Origin: Phymatolithon calcareum
Taxonomy: Eukaryota > Rhodophyta > Florideophyceae > Hapalidiales
Assembly (NCBI GenBank): GCA_977006965.1
Contig: OZ345377.1
Coordinates: forward strand, 620,001 to 684,000
Length of the DNA stretch: 64,000 nt
Direction: 5' to 3'
Notes under the pieces: model-generated
What the model was told of the DNA's origin: nothing
Database searches by the model: none
The model's input: the letters and a program-made list of their open reading frames with translations, nothing else
Shown here: positions 32,416 to 43,138 of the stretch, piece after piece
Position numbering within the stretch: the stretch's first letter is position 1
How the letters are laid out: every line of letters starts with the position of its first letter
Made by a program: the position numbers and the translations under genes

Positions 32416-33806
32416 CTCAGGAGATAGTTAAATTTACCATGCACATAGTGGGTTCTCAGAATTGATGTCGTATGTTGTCAACATAAAGTTACCGTCTGCT
32501 GGCGTGGAGTACTGAGATGATACTTAGAGCTAAGTATCCTCATCTGGTACACGGCTCTGTGAATCGAGTGTTCTCAGCAGCCTCTGTAGATGATCACCAC
32601 ACACCAATAGCGCGCGCATGCGTATCACCGGAATGCGTTCATATCCCGCGGCTGTACACTCGTCCTCTTCGGTCTGGGAAGCTCCGGTCCGCGGTACGAC
32701 AGCACGCGTTGCTATTTCAGGTTCGCCGTGCTTGATGAATTCACCCCGTGCAACGGCGATGCTGCCTTCCGCACACAACGCTACCTCGAGGACGGTGTTT
32801 CACAGGTTCTATTGAACGACCGCGTGGTACATGTCGTGTAGCCTCGTACCATCATGAATAAATCCGGCCGCACCGACCGTGTGCTAATGACGCCCTCTGA
32901 CATCCCACGCCCTGCGTTGCTTGTTTGTGTCCGACGACAGGGCGCTCCAGCGAGAACGCTTGCAACTGTGTGCGGAGGCCAATGCGGCCAGACCGTAGCA
33001 TTTCCCTGTCGAAAGTCGTCACACACCGGTTTGCCCAGCGCCGATGCGCTCGCCGTCATGTCCAGCACATCGTCGACGATGGGAAATGCAATGCCTATGT
33101 GCTCTCCGCCTTTCTACGCCGCGTCTGTGAGCTCCTTTCCGTGACCGTCAAGCATGACGACCGCCCAACTGGAATTGACGATTAGTGACGCGGTTCTGAA
33201 AACGTTTTCGCCAAATACGTCTCGAAAAGTCTCTCCAGTCGGTGGCAGTGTATCTGCTCTACCCCCTTTTCCGTCGCCTCGCCAATCCCGACCACGGGAG
33301 CGTCCGCTCCACCACCCCGCATTCGCCACATCTCGCCACGCACCAAGTGTTCGATCACAGTGGAAAGCCATTCCACAACATCACAATTTCGCAGCCGTGC
33401 ATGTACGGCAGACGCTCTGGCGACCAGAAAGTCTCCCGCCAGGCGTCATGAAGCAGCGACGGTGCATGAATCGGTTCGGTAATCTCAGCGAGTCGACGCT
33501 GACTTGACAGAATTGACACCGGCGCACTACATTGCGCCGCGGCGGTAGCCTGCGACACCACCATTACAATCACCGTTCGTACGTGCTTCCCGTGCAGCGA
33601 GAGCAGATGGGCAGCCGCGGTATCAAATGAAGGACGCTGCAGCACGCGTACCGTCGCCAGTAAAGCGCCGGTCAGACGGTCGAGCTTGCCGACAGCGAGC
33701 GAAACTGGGTTCGAACCTCGCAAATGCCCCGCATTTGAAAGACCCAGGGAATCGATTCATCATGCATCTTCATATGTGGTGAGGACGTCTCTCTCTGATG
33801 TAGGTG
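32409..33806 (+). repeat. Dispersed repeat B, copy 2 (1.4 kb)
   Basis: Second copy of the repeat at 17107-18517. Its first bases (ACTGTAG at 32409-32415) include the stop codon of NLR gene 1. Fragmentary ORFs match those of copy 1. A frame at about 33242-33451 (YLLYPLFRRLANPD) reads protein-like but is broken in copy 1. Confidence 0.85.
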
Positions 33807-33979
33807 TTTTTTCAACATTCAGTTCAGAATAAACGATATTTTTGCCTTGTTTGGTACTTCCGCAAATGACAATTTAAGATCCGACAGCGACTTCCACTTG
33901 AAAACACATGAATATAATGAGAACAGACTGGAGAGCACAATGGAAAGCCTTTCTGCGGATATTCGTCATCAAGAGGAGT

Positions 33980-34021
33980 GAGGAAGGAGAGGAAAGGAGG
34001 GGAAAGGAGAGGAAAGGAGGG
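33980..34021 (+). repeat. 42-bp pure purine tract (GGAAA/GGAG repeats)
   Basis: No pyrimidine from 33980 to 34021, continuing after one T with AGAGGAGAGGAG. Such tracts can form triplex DNA. A long hairpin begins 25 bp further on. Confidence 0.9.
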
Positions 34022-34045
34022 TAGAGGAGAGGAGCATCGACGGAG

Positions 34046-34091
34046 TATATGTTTCTGAGTCATCTTTCAGATGATGACTCAGAAACATATA
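34046..34091. repeat. Perfect inverted repeat, 19-bp arms, 8-nt loop
   Basis: Arms 34046-34064 and 34073-34091 are exact complements. It lies between the two NLR genes, next to the purine tract. Confidence 0.95.
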
Positions 34092-35505
34092 ATCTGAATT
34101 TCGACCAATTAAAGCCCTTCGGATGTCCACAACTGTGAAGTTGTCATAAGTATAATTCCCTTCCAACTCCCTCTCGTAGTCGTAGTGAGGAAGATTGATG
34201 CTTTGTTCCTAGTCAGACTTTCGTCGAAATCGAAAATTTCTTTCATAAGCTATCACTTTTGTCTCGTTTTTTACTCTTACTCTCGCTTGACCTTAAGAGT
34301 CCAAGTTGTGCTAAGAAGCGGTTGCATGCTTTTCACTTCTCTTTCTTCGAACAATAAGCAAATTGTAGTTGGCAATTTGGCGTGGAACACTTTTTTTCCA
34401 AACGAAACAGCCGTCGGGAACGTTGACGTGCATATAGGAAAAAGACCTCCTGTACTCGCGACTTACGTGGTATTTCGCAGGGGTGTTCCAAACCCTTCAG
34501 TAAATAAAGTGTTTTTTTCGCGGGCTATTGGGAGCTATCACTTTGATTAAGTTTTTGTCTTTCTGTGGAGTGCTTTTGCATGTACAGTAGAATGGGAAGC
34601 ATAAATAAATATGACAGGACGTTCGGACCTCTGGGAGGTCTGATGGCGGAGAGCGATTATGCAACTGTTATTGGCAACGTTGCTGCTCTGAATCTGCATG
34701 AGGCCATTGCAATCTTGTCATGGACGTATTTTCGTCCGTTCGGATGACTCGCGCTATGGCTCAATTGAAATCGAACGCACGGACAAAGCTGCGCACATTC
34801 ACAGAAAGGTAGCGCGTTGATAGTGCTGAGGTTTGCCCCACTCTCCACGCTTGAAAGCAACTGCTATCCAATCATAGCTGTCGCTTGTGCGCTTTCATCA
34901 GCGCACATTTCCCTTGGAAGCTACTTCGCTTTGTCCATTCAAGCGCGTTTCTGCGACATAACTGCATTGTTGTGACTTGTTTTTCGTTCGTAGACGCTAA
35001 TTCATTCCATGCATTCCCAGGTTCGGGGGCCTTGCAGAGTTTGGAGCAGGCATTCCTGGGACACTAAGAAAAGGGTTTTAAATGAACGTTTATATTCTAA
35101 ACATTCATGTAAAACCAGGCTTCTTGGTTATTTTCCGGTCGTGGGCTCAGCGTCCGTCTTTAATTCACCAATAAAAGTCGCTCTCAGATCCCCACTTGTT
35201 TCCATCATTCCAACTACTGAGTGCGTCCCTCGGATTGTTGCGATGACGGCCGCGGGCCGATCATTGGATGCAGAACAATTCTCGGTCTCTGCCCGATGCA
35301 TACCTTATAAATATCCCGTAACTACTGCGGCTGCATACGGTTGCCGTCCACGCAATGCCTCAAGAATGATGACTAAATTTAATCACAACTTCTATCATAT
35401 CTCCCTCAACACCTCGATCGTGCAAAACTGCAAGGCGCTCTCCTCTTCTTCCTCCAGCACCAATGCCACGCTAATTTTATGTGAACTTCACACAAGCACT
35501 TCGAC
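34092..35505. other. Upstream region of NLR gene 2
   Basis: No independent gene supported. The frame of NLR gene 2 is open back to an ATG at 35009, but that segment (Ser/Thr-rich, no domain) reads like 5' flank. Confidence 0.5.
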
Positions 35506-35509
35506 ATGG

Positions 35510-38500
35510 ATGCCACCGGCTTTGGAGCTTCCATCATCGCAGAAGCGCGCACTCTGGTCAACAGCATCACGACCCGTATCGCCAGAGACGTTTCGCATCC
35601 TCATTGACAAGCTAAATCGCTTGATGCAGCACATCGCGAGAGTGGAGGCGTTGATCCAAACGACTCACAGCGCAATTGTGGAGGAAGTTGCTGCCGACTT
35701 TAACGAAACTCTCGAGTCTGTGCGCAACACTCTCATCCGTTCCAGTTCAACCGTGGAGAAAGTTTGCTCGGAAGCGTTCCCAGAAAGCGGCAGTGGCAAT
35801 ATGGCCAAGCTCAAGGCCATTTTTCGTCGCACAGTCCGCGCCACGGCCATAAGTAACGCAATGAATGATCTCCAGCCGCCTCTACAAGAGGCCTCTACAC
35901 AGCTGTTGATACTTTCTTCAATGCTGGCGGCGAAATTTAACATTCAAGAACATCAGGATGTCATTGTACCCAAGCTCGACAACTTGCAGATCATTGGAAA
36001 CTTGGAAGAAATGTACTGTGTTGGAGAAAGCACTCCGGCACTTCCTCAAGGCACGACCCTCAACTTTGCACCCAAGGATGCCAGCGGAAAGTATTGTACT
36101 CTGGAGGGAATGCTGAAAGAATCTATTCTATCCTCGACGTCTTCAAACACTGTAACTGCGGCGGCAGGAGTTATTACGCCTGCGCACGGCATCGTTGGAA
36201 TGGCCGGGGTTGGCAAAACAATTGCGCTGCATGGGCTTGCTTTTGACGAAGACATTCGCATCCGCTTTCCTGACGGGATTCAATACATTGTGCTTGGTCA
36301 AGGTGCCTCGTCGCCTATGGCAATGGGAGAAGTCGCGAAAATAATGCGGCTATCGGGAGCGTTGGCAACTGTCGCTGCCGTGGAAAGCGCCCCATCGCTC
36401 CGGGAAGCTGTTGATTATGCGGTCTCTTGGTTCAGTGGAAAAATCTGTCTCTTTCTTGTGGACGATCTTTGGCCCACTAGCGACTGCCCGACCGGATTCT
36501 TGAATGACCTTCGCCAGTTGTTGAGATGTTGTCCACAAAGTCGTATGGCCATAACTACCAGGAGTACATTCATTGCACACTCCGCAGGGTGCGGGGTTGA
36601 ATTTGGACCAAGAGACCCACTTGGGGCCGTGTCGGTGAACATTTTCATGATGCATGCGACACGAGATGCGACAAGGAAAGTCCCTCTAGAGCCCAACGGC
36701 GACCTCAGAAGGAGCATAGCGACGATTCTATCAATTTGTGCGGGATTGCCACTTGCTCTGGCTGTCACTGGATGCGCTGTTGCTTTCCTCACAGAAGAAT
36801 TTGGCGATGTTGAAAGTGCGTGCGATGTATATGCTTCACAGCTGGAGAAGCAGAGAATGGAACTCGGCGAAGAGCAATGGCAAGGGGGCGCGAGCCTGAA
36901 CATCCTGGAACCGGAATACGCAAAACTAAAGTCAAGAAATTCTGTTGGCTCCGAGTACACGATCTCTGATCTGTACATAAGCCTTTGCGTTTTGCGAAAT
37001 CAATCTTGGGTCCCTGTTAGCGTTCTGAGTGGAATGTGGCAGGTAGACAAAGAATTTGTGTTGGCTGTTGTCCGCCTTCTCAGCGGTCTGAGTCTGTGTA
37101 CGCTGTCTTTTCGGGAATATACGCGAGTGCAAGCGAAGGAAGGCGGTCTGATGCTTCACGATCTGCAATTACACTTCTGCAAACGACAGGCCGAGGCAAT
37201 GAGGACAAGCTCGCTATTTCGTAGACGAATTCTCAACGGATATATGGAACCAGTATTGAGCACATCTGGAAGTTCATTGTTGGTAGAGCGAAGTGACCCA
37301 TTGAACGATATGTTGCTAGAGTGCACGCCGAGACCGTGGTGGTCGGTCCGAGACGATGGGTATGTTCATGCGGAACTTGCCAGACACTTGCTATCAGCTG
37401 ATTTGAAGATGGAGCTTGCCGCTCTTCTGTTGGATGCGCGTTGGACGTACCGGCGTGGTGAGATCGGTGACATGTTGGCATTCAAATCGGACTTTGAATG
37501 CTTGATGACGCTTGGGCACGAAACCCTTCCACACAGTGTTAGACAGAGCTTCGAATTGATTTGGAAAGCGATACAAGTGTCGCGGGCAAGACTGTCGGAA
37601 GGACAGCGATCGTTTCTACTCCAAGTGTACGGACGACTGTTCAATTTGAAGACAAACAATGCATTTGTGGGCTCCTACTTGGAGAGTGTCGAAACGCACA
37701 CACCAAAGCCTTATTTGCAACCTGTGAACTCGTTTTTCCCAGATCCACGCAGCGCGCAAGTAATGGAGATCCCAGTGGGGTCATATTGCATGGGGGTTGA
37801 TTGCTCCCCCTGTGGGCTTTTCTTTGCAGCAGGTGCAGGCCGTGATGCTGTTGTTGCGGATGCCTCTACGGGTGACATATTGAAGCGACTGGAACGACAT
37901 ACTGATGATGTAACATGCATATCTTTTGCAGCCGGATCAAGAAAAATTGTCACAGGATCAAGGGATAATTCGGTCGCTGTCTGGGGATGGGAGGCGTCTG
38001 AACCGCTGGTTCATGTTCTAAATGGGCACAGCGCCCGGGTAAACGGCGTTGCCATTAGCAGCGATGGTGGGAAGATAATCTCGTGCTCTAGTGATCGTAC
38101 GTTATTGATTTGGGACGCGAACTCGGGTGCTCAGATTGGAAAATTTATGCAGCAAAAAGCAGTTTGGTCTGTTGCGGTTTCTAAAGAGGATCAATGCGTC
38201 GCAGTGGGTCTGGAGGGTGGAGCATTACATGTTCTGGACATTCTCACGGGGGATTCTATCTTCGAAGAAACTGATGCCCACGAGGACAACTTGACTTCTC
38301 TTGCATTCAGTGCCCATGGACATCGGTTGGCGACAGGATCACTGGACGCAACAATTCAGGTATGGGACACGGCAACATGGACAAGTGTCGGTGAGCGTTT
38401 TCGAGGACACACGCGCAGTGTGAACTGTGTTTTATTCAGTCCGGACGAACAACAAATTGCATCAGGATCCGATGATGGCACTGTTCGCTTATGGTACACC

Positions 38501-39490
38501 AATACTGGAAGTAATACCTGGAAATCATCAAATTGGCACAACTCTGTGACAAGCGTTGCGTTTACGCCGGAAGCGGAAAGAATAATTTCGGGTGCTTGGG
38601 ATGGTGCTCTTTGCGTTTGGGACACACAAGTTGAAGCGGAAAAAATGGATCGAGAGTATGGACACTCCGCGCAGGTGGACGGCGTTTCGATAAGCCCTAA
38701 CGGGCTTCTAGTTGCATCTGGATCTAGTGACGGTTCAATACGTTTGCGGAACTCGCGTACGGGCAGCCAGATTGGTCATCCGTGGCCAGGACACGCAGCA
38801 GTATATTCCGTTTCGTTCAGTCCTGACGGGCGACAGGTGGCCGCCGGTTCAGATGACGGTGCTGTGCGGCTCTGGGACGTGGAGACGTTAAATCAAATTG
38901 GTGATCCTATGAAGGGACATAGAGCCAGCGTGTTTCGTGTTGCGTTCAGCTCGGATGGTCTGCGGATAGTCTCGGCATCTGAAGACAAAACTGTGCGCAT
39001 ATGGGACGCCATATCGAGGATGCAAATAGGAGATGCTCTGTTGGGGCACACTGCGTTTGTTATGACGGTATCTGAGAGTGGTGACGGATGCCACGTTTTG
39101 TCCCGAGACTATGATGATGTAATTATTATCTGGAATCAAGACAAACGAACCATCGTTTGGAAATCGGAAAAACGACCAGAAAATTCTGAGCAGAGAACGG
39201 CGGGCGAAGATAACGCTATCTTAACACAAGAATTGACGGACGAGGAAGCTGAGAAGACAATTCGCAGTTGTGAGCAGGAGACACGGCGGCTGTGGCCCCG
39301 CTCTTTCCCGAAATATGCTGCAAAAATGTATTCTCGTGACAACTCTGTGTTCACGAATGTACCCGCTGAAGACACATTGCTTGGCACTTTTCCGTTTTAT
39401 ATCTACGACTGGAAGTACAATGAGGCACGAAAGGTGTTTGCTGCCGCACTAGGGAGTGGAGCAGTTGCTATTTGTAATTTGACGGACTGA
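35510..39490 (+). CDS. NLR-like protein 2: NB-ARC plus diverged WD40 repeats
   Basis: 1326 aa counted from the in-frame ATG at 35510, close to the 1331 aa of NLR 1. The frame is open to 35009, which would give 1493 aa. Helical N-region with LIDKLNRLMQHIARVEALI; P-loop GMAGVGKT at about 230-237; Walker B CLFLVDDLW with the aspartates near 318-319; ITTRS sensor; GLPLAL near 412-417. After a winged-helix-type region come about twelve WD40 repeats (roughly residues 750-1210), for example GSDDGTVRLWYTNTGS and GSDDGAVRLWDVETLN, diverged from one another as usual for WD40, then an acidic linker and a last blade. Same strand and architecture as NLR 1, 3 kb downstream, so they are likely ancient paralogues. 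An ATG at 35506 in another frame gives MDATGFGASIIAEARTLV, which resembles NLR N-termini, so a frameshift near 35590 may hide the true start. Confidence 0.85.
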   Translation: MPPALELPSSQKRALWSTASRPVSPETFRILIDKLNRLMQHIARVEALIQTTHSAIVEEVAADFNETLESVRNTLIRSSSTVEKVCSEAFPESGSGNMAKLKAIFRRTVRATAISNAMNDLQPPLQEASTQLLILSSMLAAKFNIQEHQDVIVPKLDNLQIIGNLEEMYCVGESTPALPQGTTLNFAPKDASGKYCTLEGMLKESILSSTSSNTVTAAAGVITPAHGIVGMAGVGKTIALHGLAFDEDIRIRFPDGIQYIVLGQGASSPMAMGEVAKIMRLSGALATVAAVESAPSLREAVDYAVSWFSGKICLFLVDDLWPTSDCPTGFLNDLRQLLRCCPQSRMAITTRSTFIAHSAGCGVEFGPRDPLGAVSVNIFMMHATRDATRKVPLEPNGDLRRSIATILSICAGLPLALAVTGCAVAFLTEEFGDVESACDVYASQLEKQRMELGEEQWQGGASLNILEPEYAKLKSRNSVGSEYTISDLYISLCVLRNQSWVPVSVLSGMWQVDKEFVLAVVRLLSGLSLCTLSFREYTRVQAKEGGLMLHDLQLHFCKRQAEAMRTSSLFRRRILNGYMEPVLSTSGSSLLVERSDPLNDMLLECTPRPWWSVRDDGYVHAELARHLLSADLKMELAALLLDARWTYRRGEIGDMLAFKSDFECLMTLGHETLPHSVRQSFELIWKAIQVSRARLSEGQRSFLLQVYGRLFNLKTNNAFVGSYLESVETHTPKPYLQPVNSFFPDPRSAQVMEIPVGSYCMGVDCSPCGLFFAAGAGRDAVVADASTGDILKRLERHTDDVTCISFAAGSRKIVTGSRDNSVAVWGWEASEPLVHVLNGHSARVNGVAISSDGGKIISCSSDRTLLIWDANSGAQIGKFMQQKAVWSVAVSKEDQCVAVGLEGGALHVLDILTGDSIFEETDAHEDNLTSLAFSAHGHRLATGSLDATIQVWDTATWTSVGERFRGHTRSVNCVLFSPDEQQIASGSDDGTVRLWYTNTGSNTWKSSNWHNSVTSVAFTPEAERIISGAWDGALCVWDTQVEAEKMDREYGHSAQVDGVSISPNGLLVASGSSDGSIRLRNSRTGSQIGHPWPGHAAVYSVSFSPDGRQVAAGSDDGAVRLWDVETLNQIGDPMKGHRASVFRVAFSSDGLRIVSASEDKTVRIWDAISRMQIGDALLGHTAFVMTVSESGDGCHVLSRDYDDVIIIWNQDKRTIVWKSEKRPENSEQRTAGEDNAILTQELTDEEAEKTIRSCEQETRRLWPRSFPKYAAKMYSRDNSVFTNVPAEDTLLGTFPFYIYDWKYNEARKVFAAALGSGAVAICNLTD

Positions 39491-40213
39491 ACCCACAATA
39501 AAGGCCCGGCAAGCTTCTTTCTATAGACGAGCTGAAATTTCATATGGCCAGCTTTCCAAAACGGGCGGGCGGTAAGGCGGCGAGACCAATTTGAGCTCGT
39601 TCTCTCAGCATGCCTTCTCTAGAAGGAGCACTACTATCACGGGTATGGACAAAACTCAGTACGAGGACTTGGTTCTGAATCCCCCTGTAGAATCAAAAAT
39701 ACCACCGGTCGCCATATTGATGGCCATGTGAGCGTGGTTCACGACTCTTGCGAATGCTGGAATCAAGCGGTGAGTTTACTTGGTCATGAATCGGTGCTCC
39801 GAACTAATTGGGGTGGGCTACATGGCCTTATTTATTACAAGACGATATAAGAATTGAGTTAGAGGAGCTTACCGTGAGAAGGCAATTTGATGTTGCCACT
39901 TTGCTTGCCGTTTATCTCGCAACCATGGTAATCGCAGAGTAAATCACACGCCAGTATCATAGATCTTGGGGCGTTGACGAAGGAATAGAAACGGGAAAGA
40001 ACATTATATGTCGTATAATTGGGGGCACTAGATTGAAGCTCCCGTAAAAGCAGATGTTAGCGCCCGAATGTGAGGAGCTGCTTCAGCTTACATGAATTTT
40101 CTGCTTAGCAGCTTCTGGAAAGTATTGTCGTGAGTGTCAAAAGCCGCGGGATCTAACGCTCGACGAATTTTCTAAGGGCGGTTGCCCCGGCAAGCCGTCC
40201 ATTATGGCGCGTG
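39491..40213. other. Intergenic region
   Basis: No gene. The part at about 39520-39600 resembles 27805-27900, sharing CATATG(A/G)CCAG and TTGAGCTCGT. Confidence 0.5.
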
Positions 40214-42307
40214 CTATTTCCTTTCTCGTAAAACAGCAGCAAACCCGTGCCCCTCCAGAGATTCACCTTGATAACCTGGCGGCAAAGCAAGCATCATGAC
40301 AACGTTTTTTCGAATTTCTTCTCCACTGCTAATTAAGGTAAAATCGTCGCAGTTGATCCCATGCTTCTCTGATTGCTCGGGGAGAAGAATTCCTGTCACG
40401 TAGAATAACTTTGCGAAGCCTCGAATATCTCTTGCTCCAGGAGGGTCTCCAAAGTTGCGAAGCATATCAGCCGCACGCAACAGCTTATCACAGGATAGCA
40501 GCGCGATCACTTGAGGATAGCGCAAACGACCAAAACGGTCGGCTGCTAGAAAGGCCGCTGCCTTCTCCACGTCATCCTCTGTCAGCTGCATATCATCGTT
40601 CCCGTCGAAGTTGGCATCATTTCCAGGGCATCGGGGAGGTGGGATGAGGTTCCCGTCCCAAGTTTTCGAGAAACTAGCATCAGGCTTGAACGAAAAGCCG
40701 TGTTCTCTCGACAGATCGTTTACGAGACTAAGATAGGTACTGCGATAGGACGACAAGAACCAAAACCCGTGTCTGGATGGGCAGAGTCTGAGAGACCCAC
40801 CAACAATGGCTTGCGGAATGGCTCGAAAGACATGCAAGAGAAAGCGAAATACATACCTGTCGAGCTTGTGTTCTCGCAGAGTTGCAAATTTGTAAAGAAT
40901 ACAAAACAGCAACAATATCAAGAGGCAATACCATGCAGCAATGAGCTCGAAAACTCCCGGGTGACCAAATTCGATGATTTGTGCCATGTACCAGTGACTA
41001 AAAACAAAAATTGCACCACTAAACCCATTCTCCAAATCATGGCTCCAATTGGTTGCATTCGACGGACCGTACGTTATGAGTCCTCCTTGACGCACAACGA
41101 TAAACTTGTTGTACCGCCAGCTTGAGCGTCGGAAGTGAAGTAGCGCTCCTAGAGTAGCGACAATGGCGGCGAGGAAAGCGAGAGATGGACCGGACAAGTC
41201 CTGAGCACTAAATGGAGGTTGATACTTTGCCAGATGAGAATGCTCCGATGCTGTTGTGATCAATGTCCACTCATAATCACGAATTTGACGTGTGCGCTTT
41301 GGAGGGTCCCAAAGTTTCACGTCTGTGCGCCTGGCAGCGGCCACTGCCGAAAGAGCTTGCTTGAATGTGAGGATTGATAATACTACCAGAACGGTGAGTT
41401 CGATAATATCATGCTCCTTGAGGGACTCAGGGAGCAATACTGGAGGGGCCGGTCTTCCTGCAAGAGATGCCACAGACTCGAGAAGACGATTCCAAGCGAC
41501 AATGGTGAGATCATGAAAGATGTCGTGGTGCAGTCCTGTGGTGGCGTTTGCTGCGATCAGAGTATGACCTGTCTCGAAGGGGAGTGTGTTGAGAAGCACT
41601 GGTTCTCCGGACCGTATTATATCTCTTTCCCACGTTTCAGGATCCTTATTTCTCGCAGCGGCTTGCACCAAGGCTGTCTGAAATGTGCCTTCGAGATGTT
41701 CTGCAGTGTAGTTGAAGTCGAAGGGGATGAGTTTGGTTCCTAGACCTTCATGTAGTCCGGTGTGAACTTGAACGTACTGAACAGCTTTTTCTGGCAATGG
41801 GGCCCACCTGTCTTGAATCGAACGTTTGAAAGAGAAAGCATTCCAGGTTGTGGGGTTTTCGGTACAGCTTCTGTATATGTCGCCTCCACTCGAGTGATTG
41901 ACACGGAAATCACCTATGAGTCCGACGGGCATAGACATGTTACCCACGTTCTCGTAAAGTGGTCGGACAAGATGCCCTGTGGCGTTCCCAGAGTCAAGAC
42001 ACACTTTTTGCGACAGAAATGTCACCGTGTTTTTGTCAACGATAAAAGCTTGGCCGTTGGACGTCTCCGGGAGATCCAATGACCACTGCCATTCTCGGTC
42101 GATAGTGTTGCGCAGGGTAATAGAATTCATACCCGCTGTTTCCATGGGAATGTAGCACCCCGTGGATACCGTGGAGCTTTTGAGGGGGCGAGACACAATC
42201 GATACGTGACGACACCAGTTTGCTTTTGTGTGTAGTTGAGCGATCGCGCTACCTTGCAGTGTGAGAGAAAAAAGCAGATGGAAGCCAACTGTGATCGAGG
42301 ACGGCAT
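40214..42307 (-). CDS. Signal-peptide-bearing multipass membrane glycoprotein, unknown family
   Basis: 697 aa from ATG 42307. The first ~23 residues form a classic signal peptide (hydrophobic VGFHLLFSLTLQG, small residues SAIA before the likely cleavage). A lumenal or extracellular domain to about residue 300 has five sequons (NAT 108, NMS 123, NHS 137, NYT 199, NAT 254) and several cysteines. Hydrophobic segments at about 301-318, 373-391, 428-447 and 451-473 suggest four membrane passes. The C-terminal ~200 residues are soluble, with an acidic stretch (NDANFDGNDDMQLTEDD) and a helical region (YPQVIALLSCDKLLRAADML). I do not recognise the family. The topology (large glycosylated ectodomain plus cytoplasmic tail) would suit a surface receptor or transporter-associated protein, but that is conjecture. 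No frameshift is seen. Confidence 0.7.
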   Translation of the reverse strand: MPSSITVGFHLLFSLTLQGSAIAQLHTKANWCRHVSIVSRPLKSSTVSTGCYIPMETAGMNSITLRNTIDREWQWSLDLPETSNGQAFIVDKNTVTFLSQKVCLDSGNATGHLVRPLYENVGNMSMPVGLIGDFRVNHSSGGDIYRSCTENPTTWNAFSFKRSIQDRWAPLPEKAVQYVQVHTGLHEGLGTKLIPFDFNYTAEHLEGTFQTALVQAAARNKDPETWERDIIRSGEPVLLNTLPFETGHTLIAANATTGLHHDIFHDLTIVAWNRLLESVASLAGRPAPPVLLPESLKEHDIIELTVLVVLSILTFKQALSAVAAARRTDVKLWDPPKRTRQIRDYEWTLITTASEHSHLAKYQPPFSAQDLSGPSLAFLAAIVATLGALLHFRRSSWRYNKFIVVRQGGLITYGPSNATNWSHDLENGFSGAIFVFSHWYMAQIIEFGHPGVFELIAAWYCLLILLLFCILYKFATLREHKLDRYVFRFLLHVFRAIPQAIVGGSLRLCPSRHGFWFLSSYRSTYLSLVNDLSREHGFSFKPDASFSKTWDGNLIPPPRCPGNDANFDGNDDMQLTEDDVEKAAAFLAADRFGRLRYPQVIALLSCDKLLRAADMLRNFGDPPGARDIRGFAKLFYVTGILLPEQSEKHGINCDDFTLISSGEEIRKNVVMMLALPPGYQGESLEGHGFAAVLRERK

Positions 42308-42439
42308 CGTGAAAGGGGCAGGTAATTGTTGTGCAGTCGATTATCTTTCCACTGGAGTGTATTTCCCGTTTTAAGAGAGCTGGAGACGATTCGCTTCAAA
42401 AGAATACCGGTCGCATGCAGCTGTAGGTTCTCTCAATTG

Positions 42440-42465
42440 CTCTATTTTTCCTACGAAAAATAGAG
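42440..42465. repeat. Perfect inverted repeat, 11-bp arms, 4-nt loop
   Basis: CTCTATTTTTC, loop CTAC, GAAAAATAGAG. It lies about 130 bp upstream of the 40214-42307 gene start. Confidence 0.9.
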
Positions 42466-43015
42466 TGGCCCACTTTCGTGCGTATCAGCGAGCAACAATG
42501 TCGGTTCGATAATACAGGCGTGCCTAATTTTACGCAATGAGCTGCATGATATGCTAACCTGTGGTGGTTCCAGATGATGTTGATTATGATTCCATGTCGC
42601 ATCAGGAAAATTACTTTCGCCAAGAATACAGTAGTATACCGCACCAAGCAGTGAGGATGAAAGAAAGCAGATACAGAATTCTTTGCGCAAGGTGGTTTAT
42701 AGGCCATTTTCCGAGGAACCCACCAAAGTTAATTGAAGAAATGGGCAGTCAAGAATCATGGGCAGCTGGAACACTCAACAGAATCCTGAAGAAGCCTTCA
42801 TGGACCCCGACAGAAGAGTTTTACGTGACTAGAGCCATCGACGTGATTCTATGTAATTCTGATTAAGGAAGCTGAATTTTCAATGCTAATAGAATATGCC
42901 TAGAAAGGTGCCGACTTTCCTCCAGTTGGGATACATGGTACCTTCTCAATAAATCCATTTAATTACGATTATGATTCCATGCAGTTGATCGCGTTTCCAA
43001 GCTTCGAGCTTAAAA
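42466..43015. other. Non-coding stretch
   Basis: A 101-codon frame ends at 42866 but has no recognisable features. Two similar short blocks (GATTATGATTCCATG near 42585 and 42970) suggest a small repeat. Confidence 0.45.
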
Positions 43016-43100
43016 TGTGTAATACGCACTCGTAGGCATTCTTGGGTACAGTAGTCCTTCGGGCACTATTGTACCCCCTCGGGCCTGGTACTCTTACGAA
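43016..43100 (+). repeat. Short dispersed repeat E, copy 1
   Basis: Resembles 46610-46699. Both contain GTGTAA(T/A)ACG, ACTCGTA, GGGTACAGTA and AGTACTCTTACG-like ends at the same spacing. Within this copy 43044-43055 and 43065-43076 form a 12-bp-arm hairpin with one G-T pair. Confidence 0.65.
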
Positions 43101-43138
43101 TTATTTACAATAATTGTAAATAATTCGTAAGAGTACCA
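43086..43138. repeat. Perfect inverted repeat, 26-bp arms, 1-nt loop
   Basis: Arms 43086-43111 and 43113-43138 around a single A. The next palindrome starts at its last two bases. Confidence 0.97.

Noticed and set aside
33700-33730. GGGTTCGAACCTC resembling a tRNA B-box
   Set aside because: No matching acceptor stem, A-box or anticodon arm at the right distance, and it lies in repeat B.
35009-35509. N-terminal extension of NLR 2 from ATG 35009
   Set aside because: The residues have no domain character, and starting at 35510 gives a length equal to the paralogue.
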